Positions 6,892 through 13,155 of a stretch of 16,072 nt of DNA are shown here, in pieces. The translations under genes and the position numbers were made by a program. The notes beneath the pieces are model-generated. The model was not told where the DNA came from, ran no database searches, and saw nothing but the letters and a program-made list of their open reading frames with translations. Location of the stretch: the NCBI GenBank assembly GCA_026391515.1, contig JAPLEC010000393.1:1-16072 (forward strand). The letters run 5' to 3'. Source of the DNA: Bacteroidia bacterium (GTDB taxonomy: Bacteria > Bacteroidota > Bacteroidia > Bacteroidales > VadinHA17). Positions within the stretch are counted from its first letter, which is position 1. Each line of letters begins with the position of its first letter.

Positions 6892-8796
6892 CTATTTTTT
6901 TATCTGGAACAGCAGTGTGATGTAAAATGACCTGCCCGGTTGCGGATAACCGGCTATTCCTTCATAACTGATATTAAAAATGTTTTTAATCTTAAAATTC
7001 AGATCAATTATGTTTTGTTTCAGGTTAATTCTAAAACCAGTTAAAAGGCTGTTTACGGTATATCCCGGAAAATAATCTGAATTGTCAGAGGTTGTAAATC
7101 TCTTTCCGGTAAAATCTGTGATCCAGACAGAATACAAAGCTTTATAACCAACCTGTAACGACCCGTTTATCTGATGCTCAGGAACATAAATAAGCCGTTT
7201 ATCCATCGTCAGCGAATCTTTGCTTACTGCTTTTGTATAAGAATAGCCGGCATTAAAATTCAATTTCAGATCACGGACCGAATATTTTGCAGATACCATT
7301 GACTCTATACCCGAGTTATTAACACTGCTGATATTTTCTGCAATCCAGAAATAACTTTCTCCCTGATGCCATAGAATCATATCTCTGATATAACTTTTAA
7401 AGAAGCTGACTTCCGAAGCAAATTCAACAAGCTTAGATATTTTCAGATCTGTTTTATATCCCACTTCACAGGTATATGCGTATTCATTTTTAAGATCGGG
7501 ATTGCCTCCCGGAATCCAGTAACAATCATTTAAAGATGGAATTTTTGAATTCCTGGCAATATTCAATTTCAAAAAATGGTTCTTGCTTTTTATAAATCTG
7601 TATTGAAACCCGGCTGAAAAATCAGGAATAAGTACTTTACTGTTATTTATTGTTTCTCTCAGAAGCAGTATTGTCCCGAACCTTTCACCCTGTTTTCTTT
7701 CAGCCGACAAAGTCAATGAAGCAATATTCCTGTCAATATCCTTATCATAATTATTTGATTCAACACCGGTAAATTCATCATCAATTACAATTTTAAGATC
7801 AGTACGATTGTCAAGATGCGAAGTCAGACCTCCTTTAAAAACAAATGATTCTGTCTGACTTTTTGATTCTATCGCGTACATCGGATAAGAATAATTCAAC
7901 ATTGAAAACAGGTGAGCACCGGTAATGAAGAAATCGTATTTTGTCCCGTAATGATCATAATTAACCATGCTTCTGAATGATTCATCATATTGCTTCTCGC
8001 CGGAAACAGGTTCACCATATAATATTGATCCCGGAAGGTTTCTTGAAGCAGACTGGTACCAAAATCTTGAAGACAAGACATCTTCGTCTATTTTAAAATA
8101 AAGTTCCTCCATCAATCCTTTCTGAAGTATCTCGCTGTTTTCTCTTTTTACGCGGGCAGATCCTGATCCACCATTTGTACTGAGGTAAGGAAAATCATTT
8201 TGGGATGATTGTAAAAAGGCTTTTGTTACTGTCTGAAAATGTTCACTTCCTGTATTTACTTTTACAAAACCCGAATAGCTATCGAAGCTTCCGGCACCTG
8301 CATTTACATTTACAATGGTTTGCTTTGTCCAGTCGGGTTTACTTTCAAGGTTTATTGAGCCTCCAATACCGCCGCTGCTTATTTCCATCGAGGCTCCGCC
8401 ATACGAAATTTTTACGTCATCAACCATGCCGGAAGGAATTAACGAAAAGTCAGATTGTCCAAGCATTGGGTGGTTAATGTTTATGCCATTCCAGGTAACC
8501 TGTGTATGAGCCGCCCCTGTTCCTCTGAATGAAGGAGTCGCAGAACCGCCCGGCCCATAGCTTTTTATATAGATGAGTGAATTTTCCGAAAAAAGATCCT
8601 CGAGTGATCTGAGATTATATTTTTGAAGAAGAGATGAATCGATATTTGATTTTTTAAAGCCCGGTAATTCACGGGTGAGCTTTTTACTGTTTATTACCAC
8701 TTCACTGATTTTAATGGTATCAATCTGCCTGGAAAGCTGAGCGGTTAAAGGCAATGAAAGCATGAAAATTATACTAGCCGACAATATGTTTTTCAT
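6892..8796 (-). CDS. btuB: TonB-dependent outer-membrane cobalamin receptor (BtuB-type)
   Basis: The 634-residue outer-membrane receptor is close in length to E. coli BtuB (614). A signal peptide is probably cleaved after LPLTA (residue 19). A TonB-box-like stretch (IKISEVVI) follows, then a plug domain at ~28-152 with SLEDLFSEN, SATPSFRGTGAAHTQVTWNG and the closing GGIGGSINL. The rest is a beta-barrel with alternating strands, including a NIARNSKIPSLNDCYW turn and a DLKNEYAYTCEVGYK strand near the extracellular lid, ending in SFYITLLFQIKK. There is no N-terminal carboxypeptidase-regulatory domain, so it is the simple BtuB kind rather than a SusC-like receptor. It is the first gene behind the cobalamin riboswitch, with a 150-nt leader after the aptamer. 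GGGAG sits directly against the ATG, too close to act as a normal ribosome binding site. Confidence 0.9.
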   Translation of the reverse strand: MKNILSASIIFMLSLPLTAQLSRQIDTIKISEVVINSKKLTRELPGFKKSNIDSSLLQKYNLRSLEDLFSENSLIYIKSYGPGGSATPSFRGTGAAHTQVTWNGININHPMLGQSDFSLIPSGMVDDVKISYGGASMEISSGGIGGSINLESKPDWTKQTIVNVNAGAGSFDSYSGFVKVNTGSEHFQTVTKAFLQSSQNDFPYLSTNGGSGSARVKRENSEILQKGLMEELYFKIDEDVLSSRFWYQSASRNLPGSILYGEPVSGEKQYDESFRSMVNYDHYGTKYDFFITGAHLFSMLNYSYPMYAIESKSQTESFVFKGGLTSHLDNRTDLKIVIDDEFTGVESNNYDKDIDRNIASLTLSAERKQGERFGTILLLRETINNSKVLIPDFSAGFQYRFIKSKNHFLKLNIARNSKIPSLNDCYWIPGGNPDLKNEYAYTCEVGYKTDLKISKLVEFASEVSFFKSYIRDMILWHQGESYFWIAENISSVNNSGIESMVSAKYSVRDLKLNFNAGYSYTKAVSKDSLTMDKRLIYVPEHQINGSLQVGYKALYSVWITDFTGKRFTTSDNSDYFPGYTVNSLLTGFRINLKQNIIDLNFKIKNIFNISYEGIAGYPQPGRSFYITLLFQIKK

Positions 8797-8946
8797 CTCC
8801 CTTTATACTTGAATTCATATTTTTATCATTCACAAGCATATCACAATAAGATACGATGCCCATTATCAGTTGCTTGCAGGAGTTAAAGTATGGATTCTGT
8901 TATTAATCCGGCGCCTTTTTTCCCGAAAGCTGTGAATATGGGTTTG
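8797..8946 (-). promoter_or_regulatory. Expression platform / leader between B12 aptamer and btuB
   Basis: This is the 150-nt transcribed leader between the B12 box and the btuB start. It contains a 5-bp hairpin GGATT/AATCC (8892-8909), a GGCGCC palindrome next to it, and a distant inverted repeat TGCTTG/CAAGCA (8833-8838 with 8871-8876). None is followed by a run of T on the minus strand, so control by intrinsic termination is not supported. Control at the level of translation initiation is more likely but is not proven by the sequence. Confidence 0.4.
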
Positions 8947-9132
8947 TATGGCAGGTCTTCTGGCTTGTCCCGGTTTTATGAAGCCTTCCCATCCGCCGGC
9001 CGGCGGACAGTGGCAGGTTATCACAAAACCATCATCGTTAGAACGATCGGGCGTCACAGCAGCGGGTACTGTCGCGGATTCTGACCGCATTCCCTCTTCA
9101 TTGCAATGATTTCATTTCAATGCAATACCATA
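8947..9132 (-). ncRNA. Cobalamin (B12) riboswitch aptamer
   Basis: Read on the minus strand, the leader of the btuB-type operon carries the conserved boxes of the cobalamin riboswitch in order. They are GGGAATGCGG starting at 9094, then AATCCGCGACAGTACCCGC and TGCTGTGACG, GCCACTG (9014-9008), GGGAAGG (8990-8984), and the B12 box AGCCAGAAGACCTGCC (8965-8950). The closing helix P1 pairs TATGGT (9132-9127) with GCCATA (8952-8947). P2 pairs ATTGCATTG (9126-9118) with CATTGCAAT (9108-9100), 8 of 9 positions. B12 binding should lower expression of the uptake genes downstream. The arm between GCCACTG and GGGAAGG is filled by a perfect 16-nt palindrome (8992-9007). Confidence 0.95.
8992..9007. repeat. 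GC palindrome inside a variable arm of the riboswitch
   Basis: TCCGCCGGCCGGCGGA is a perfect 16-nt palindrome between the GCCACTG and GGGAAGG boxes of the riboswitch. With the preceding A it matches 15 of 17 positions of the tip hairpin of the intergenic element at 9264-9280, differing only at the two central loop bases. Confidence 0.8.
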
Positions 9133-9138
9133 ACTCAA

Positions 9139-9171
9139 CAAAGATAAACTAATTCGTATATGATACTCAAT
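9139..9171 (-). promoter_or_regulatory. Promoter of the B12 uptake operon
   Basis: On the minus strand ATTG (9171-9168), a 21-nt spacer and TATCTTTG (9146-9139) match the Bacteroidota consensus TTTG-N19-21-TAnnTTTG, with one mismatch in the -33 box. The expected transcription start, about 6-8 nt after the -7 box, falls at 9131-9134, exactly where the P1 helix of the riboswitch begins. The agreement supports both calls. Confidence 0.7.
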
Positions 9172-9230
9172 TGATAGACAAGATTAATATTAACAGGTGT
9201 TGATAAGTGGGTACAAGACAAAAGACCCAA

Positions 9231-9307
9231 GAAAATCCCCTCCCGGGAGAGCTTGTCCCGCGTATCCGCCAACCGGCGGAGAAGCGGGAGGGCAGGGGTG
9301 GGTTTTC
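9231..9307. repeat. 77-bp GC-rich nested palindromic element (REP/MITE-like)
   Basis: This GC-rich block stands out from AT-rich surroundings. Outer arms GAAAA/TTTTC (9231-9235, 9303-9307) and CCC/GGG enclose TCCCGC/GCGGGA (9256-9261, 9284-9289) and a tip hairpin TCCGCC-AACC-GGCGGA (9265-9280). The left arm also holds a separate perfect palindrome CTCCCGGGAG (9240-9249). It is flanked by similar AC-rich stretches, GGGTACAAGACAAAAG (from 9209) and GGTTACAAGGGACAAAG (from 9330), which look like degenerate direct repeats. It lies between the transglutaminase gene and the B12 promoter and could stop transcription between them. From memory such CCCCTCCC...GGGAGGGG elements recur in Bacteroidales genomes, but copy number cannot be seen here. 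Confidence 0.65.
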
Positions 9308-9339
9308 AAGATCAAAGAAAAAAGATATAGGTTACAAGG

Positions 9340-9354
9340 GACAAAGTTTTTGTC
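9340..9354. terminator. Small hairpin at the transglutaminase stop codon
   Basis: GACAAA-GTT-TTTGTC forms a 6-bp stem with a 3-nt loop, and it overlaps the TGA stop of the transglutaminase gene (9353-9355). On the minus strand it is followed by CCCTTGTAACC, not by a T run. It may protect the mRNA end or act together with the large palindrome downstream; a terminator role is weakly supported. Confidence 0.25.
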
Positions 9355-11998
9355 AATTAGCAATAGTCAGGTATTTCAGAATTTGCTCTCCGATTCCGAT
9401 TCTGTAGCCACCGGATATGAAAAGGATTTCTCCTTTATTATTTACAAGAAGAACAAGCGGAAAGCTTACCTGATTCAATGAAATGCCCATTGATAAATTT
9501 TTAAGGATTTTCAGATCATTATCGTTTGATAATATTGAGTTCGACGGAAAGTTCTTTCTTTCGCCGGGTGTCACCATGGTATTGTATTCTTTAATATCTG
9601 TGGACAGGAAAACAAAATATCCCGGCCAGGAATTAAATTCATTTATTAAAAGGGGCAGATCATTGAGGACATGTTTTGAAGGCTCTTTTTCAGGTTCGAT
9701 CCAAAACAGGACAGCCCCTTTGCCGGCAATTCGGGCCGATTTTTCTTTATCACCTGTAATATTGAAAATTACATTTTCCAGATCTATCTTTCCGAGAATC
9801 TCCGGTGGTTGTTTATCCTTGCTCAGTTTTATTTCAATCGCTTTATGTTCGCCCTCTGCAAGATCAAAGAAAGAAAGACTTGATAATATCTTACTGTCGT
9901 TAATTCTGTTACCGGTCACAAACATATAGTGTCCTGGAGTAAGCTGCAATTCATCTTTAAAATCAGTTACACGTTTATTTTCATCATATTCAAGGGTGAT
10001 ATAACGGCCATTTTCAAATCGTGCAAGTGTAAAATGTTTATAATATTCCGGAACAGGGTTTTTATCAGATGAGGTAAGCTTTACGAATCCTTTTTGCAGT
10101 GACGGTTTTTTCTGATCAGCAAAATAAACATCATGCCATTCGGAATTGAAGAAGTACTGAGGTACATTGCTTCCCGGTTCGAACCTTGACGGAATGCCTA
10201 AGGTTCTGCATATAGCAACAAAATAAATTGCTCTTGACTTTGTATCGGCTAATTTTAGTTCGTTGACTCCAACTGGTGTAATTGGAGTTTTATAATAATT
10301 TTCATCATCAGCTATTTTAATATTTTCATTTATATAATTAACTATTACATTAGGATCTCCCATCGCATTTCTTTGCAGATCAGCAGGAAGCACTTTTTGA
10401 AGATAACCCCTCCATGAAGTAAGCATTTCATTTGCCAGTCTGGGATTGAGCACATATTGAGTAACAAATGAATCTCCTTCTTTAAGAAACCTGATCTCAG
10501 GCATCCTGCAATGTAGCAGGTGATCAGACAATACTTCGCTTTTTGCATCTCTAAGATCCTTATCAGCGACTGTTTTCAGGAGCGAAACAGCAAGGTTTTT
10601 CAGGGAATCAGGTGTGCCAGTCAGAAATGAAATTATCTCATTATAATTACCCATGCTTCGGCCAATTATATCTGCAACCTCAGAGCTGTCGAGTCCATTA
10701 CGTAATGCCAGTGCTTTAGCCTCTGCCGGTCTGATCCATGAATCAGTATATTTCTGACGAATCTGGTTTTCTGAATCAATTCTTTTATTGTTTGCTTCAA
10801 CAAGAGAGGATAAAAGTTCTGCGGAATTAGTTCGTCTGACAGGTACTGAAAGATCATAATAAAATGTTTTATTGTCCAGAGACTTTTGTCCAGGTGTAAG
10901 AACGATTGTATCTGTCGCAGCAACTGATATTTTTTTGAAATCAAAATCATCATTTTTCCTTCCCCAGATCAGAAGATCACCAAGACCTGTTTCAAAGCTG
11001 CTGATGCCGTTTGAATCAGTGGAAACTATTGCAAGAGGGTAAAATTCAGCATAATTATAAAGCTCAAATTCCACTATTGCATTTTTAATCTTATTGCCGG
11101 AAGTGTTGAGTGTCTTTACAGTAATCTTTTTGGTAATGGCATATTTAGAAAGGTTATTGACCTCAGTATATTTATCATGACGGTTGATTATGTTTTCTGT
11201 TCCGCTGAAAGCTCCGAATGATTTTGTGTTCACAAGCATTGCACGCTTTGCAGGTTCAGTGAACCAGCCTCTGTCAATAACCGCTTCAGGTTCGCATGCG
11301 CCCATATAATACCATTTGTTGTCTTTCCATATTTCGATCCATGCATGGTTATCGTCGCAGTGAGCCCATCGGGGTGTATAAACCTGGCGGGCAGGTATTC
11401 CGGCGGCTCTCATGGCTGCAACAGCAAAGGTCGATTCTTCACCACATCTGCCCCTCGCCGATAAAATAGTACTCATTGGAGCAGAAGTTCTTGAGTCAGC
11501 CGGCTGATAAGTAACTTTTTCATGGCACCAGTGGTTGATCTCCAATGCAGCATCAATAATATCCATGCCCTTAATCCTGTTGATTATTTCATCATAATAA
11601 ATTATTCTGAATGAATCAAGGTTTTCATTGTTGACCCTGATGGGAAGCACATAATGAAGAAAAATATCTTCAGGGATCGAATCTCCCCATGGCATATTTT
11701 CTTTTGCCTGGAGTGATTTGTCAACATTTGCAAGGAAATATTCGCCATTATAGTCAGCAAGATCACTCAGCGGCATGAATGCATATAGAAACTTCAACGC
11801 TTCAATTTGCTGAAGTGTAAGTTTCTTATTAAATATTGAAAATAATTTGTCTTTCCTGTTTTGTGCCAGTTTTTCGGTTTGCGAAAAAAATCTGTTAACC
11901 GTATCCCTGTATTCTTTATTCTCAACGAGATGCTTGCCAGAACAGCCGGAGACTGCCAAAATAAAAATGACAGTAAAAAACCTGATAATATATTTCAT
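9353..11998 (-). CDS. Multidomain transglutaminase-like lipoprotein
   Basis: The 881-residue lipoprotein has signal peptide lipobox VSGC with Cys19. A transglutaminase-like domain (~130-250) has nucleophile C185 in GRCGEES and H218 in DDNHAWIEIW; the acidic third residue is probably E236 in MGACEPE, where many relatives have Asp. A beta domain (~290-375, KITVKTLNTSGNKIKNAIVEFELYN style) resembles carboxypeptidase-regulatory folds. A second transglutaminase-like unit (~545-640) has Thr586 in place of Cys and Ser in place of His, so it looks inactive. A beta-sandwich follows, and the last ~120 residues resemble a thioredoxin fold (AVLFWIEPEKEPS, SFPLVLLVNNKGEILFISGG) with no CXXC pair. Active domains of this superfamily can be peptidases or amidases; the substrate is unknown. 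It lies 13 nt behind the LacI-type gene, so the two are probably cotranscribed. Confidence 0.8.
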   Translation of the reverse strand: MKYIIRFFTVIFILAVSGCSGKHLVENKEYRDTVNRFFSQTEKLAQNRKDKLFSIFNKKLTLQQIEALKFLYAFMPLSDLADYNGEYFLANVDKSLQAKENMPWGDSIPEDIFLHYVLPIRVNNENLDSFRIIYYDEIINRIKGMDIIDAALEINHWCHEKVTYQPADSRTSAPMSTILSARGRCGEESTFAVAAMRAAGIPARQVYTPRWAHCDDNHAWIEIWKDNKWYYMGACEPEAVIDRGWFTEPAKRAMLVNTKSFGAFSGTENIINRHDKYTEVNNLSKYAITKKITVKTLNTSGNKIKNAIVEFELYNYAEFYPLAIVSTDSNGISSFETGLGDLLIWGRKNDDFDFKKISVAATDTIVLTPGQKSLDNKTFYYDLSVPVRRTNSAELLSSLVEANNKRIDSENQIRQKYTDSWIRPAEAKALALRNGLDSSEVADIIGRSMGNYNEIISFLTGTPDSLKNLAVSLLKTVADKDLRDAKSEVLSDHLLHCRMPEIRFLKEGDSFVTQYVLNPRLANEMLTSWRGYLQKVLPADLQRNAMGDPNVIVNYINENIKIADDENYYKTPITPVGVNELKLADTKSRAIYFVAICRTLGIPSRFEPGSNVPQYFFNSEWHDVYFADQKKPSLQKGFVKLTSSDKNPVPEYYKHFTLARFENGRYITLEYDENKRVTDFKDELQLTPGHYMFVTGNRINDSKILSSLSFFDLAEGEHKAIEIKLSKDKQPPEILGKIDLENVIFNITGDKEKSARIAGKGAVLFWIEPEKEPSKHVLNDLPLLINEFNSWPGYFVFLSTDIKEYNTMVTPGERKNFPSNSILSNDNDLKILKNLSMGISLNQVSFPLVLLVNNKGEILFISGGYRIGIGEQILKYLTIAN

Positions 11999-12011
11999 AA
12001 CTTATTATTAA

Positions 12012-13046
12012 CTAGAGGGTTCCACAGGAGTTTCTGATAACAAGTTCAGGAATAACATTAACCTGACGCTTGAATTTTCCTTTACCCGAATTTTTTATCT
12101 CAGACCATATCATATTTGCAGCTTTTGTAGCAATTCCGGGCAGAGGTTTTCTGAGGCATGTAACCGGAGATGACATCAGATCGAAGCCGGTGCCTTCCTC
12201 GAAAGAAATGAGCGCAATATCCTGGGGAACGCGAAGCTTTCTCTTCTGTAATAATCCCATAATCGGATAAACCAGATTTGCATGGAGAGATATAATGATA
12301 TCGGCCCGGAACGGTGGCCGGAGAAATGTCTCTAATTGAGTAAAATCAATTTCATCATTAGATATTGATTTATCAAGTTCAACTATCACAGGTTTATTAA
12401 TGTCCGGAATATGACAGAGTGCATCCTCAATTTCGTTAATCACAGGTAAATCGATTCTGACTGACCGATGATTTACGGCAATAACAATATTTTTATATCC
12501 CAGTTTTTGTACATGATTTGCTATCATTTGGGCGCCTGCAGTGATATCAGTATTAACCGAATTAAGACGACCTGTTCTATGGGTTTTTTCAAGTAAAATA
12601 AACGGATAATCTGTTGATCTGAGATTCCGGATTGTTAGCTCGTCTCCTGCTTCACCAAGAAGAATTAATCCGCTGAAAAATTTTCGGAATGGCCCAATCA
12701 TCCTTTCAAATCGCTGATCGTCAGGATCTTTTGTAATGACTGAAAAACCAAATCCAATGCCAGCAAATGCTTTCTGAAGGAATGGTGCAATTCCCATCAC
12801 AAAGGGATCGTTCAATGTTGGAACCACCATACCTATCACACCAGGAGTCTCTTCTACAGGTGACACAATGTTTTTTTCTGCAATGGAGCTGAAATAGCCC
12901 ATTTGCCTGGCCAATGCAAGAACCTTTTCCTGTGTGTCTTTTCTTATACCATGCAGGTCTGCTTTATTATTCAGGACAAGAGAAACAAGTGTACCTGATA
13001 CACCTAATTTAGCAGCTAAATCTTTGTTTTTAAATTTCTTCCCCAT
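12012..13046 (-). CDS. LacI-family transcriptional regulator
   Basis: The 344-residue regulator has a LacI-type helix-turn-helix at ~5-52 (KNKDLAAKLGVSGTLVSLVLNNK, then TQEKVLALARQMGYF, the hinge-side helix), and a periplasmic-binding-protein-like effector domain from ~66 (GVIGMVVPTLNDPFVMGIAPFLQKAFAG) to the end, including DIALISFEEGTGFDLMSSPVT and the C-terminal RNSCGTL. Most relatives respond to sugars and control sugar-use genes, yet no sugar gene is present here: the only gene in the same apparent unit is the transglutaminase lipoprotein 13 nt downstream. The ligand cannot be predicted. The 109-bp upstream gap to yidC shows no clear TAnnTTTG promoter or operator palindrome. Confidence 0.9.
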   Translation of the reverse strand: MGKKFKNKDLAAKLGVSGTLVSLVLNNKADLHGIRKDTQEKVLALARQMGYFSSIAEKNIVSPVEETPGVIGMVVPTLNDPFVMGIAPFLQKAFAGIGFGFSVITKDPDDQRFERMIGPFRKFFSGLILLGEAGDELTIRNLRSTDYPFILLEKTHRTGRLNSVNTDITAGAQMIANHVQKLGYKNIVIAVNHRSVRIDLPVINEIEDALCHIPDINKPVIVELDKSISNDEIDFTQLETFLRPPFRADIIISLHANLVYPIMGLLQKRKLRVPQDIALISFEEGTGFDLMSSPVTCLRKPLPGIATKAANMIWSEIKNSGKGKFKRQVNVIPELVIRNSCGTL

Positions 13047-13155
13047 CTCCCAGAAAAAAGTAAGAACTAAATTAAATCTATTTTCCTAAAGAGGCACTTT
13101 AATTAGCAATTTTTAACTAAAAAAAAGCAAGACAGGGTAATATGCAAATGAAAGA

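Noticed and set aside
3640..8796. Reading the transporter operon as an iron-siderophore or heme uptake system
   Set aside because: FecCD-family transporters alone are ambiguous, but the cobalamin riboswitch directly upstream of the first gene makes B12 far more likely.
8866..9090. Open reading frame on the minus strand inside the B12 leader
   Set aside because: It is fully explained by the riboswitch sequence; its translation shows no protein-like pattern.
8991..9307. CRISPR-like repeats from the two GC-rich hairpins
   Set aside because: There are only two copies, 257 bp apart, without regular spacers or cas genes; they fit a palindromic element and a riboswitch arm.
9197..9481. Plus-strand reading frames across the palindromic element
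   Set aside because: They run through a structured repeat and into the antisense of the transglutaminase gene; the composition is not protein-like.
13047..13155. Intrinsic terminator in the gap between yidC and the LacI-type gene
   Set aside because: A run of eight T is present on the minus strand (CTTGCTTTTTTTTAG), but no stable stem precedes it.
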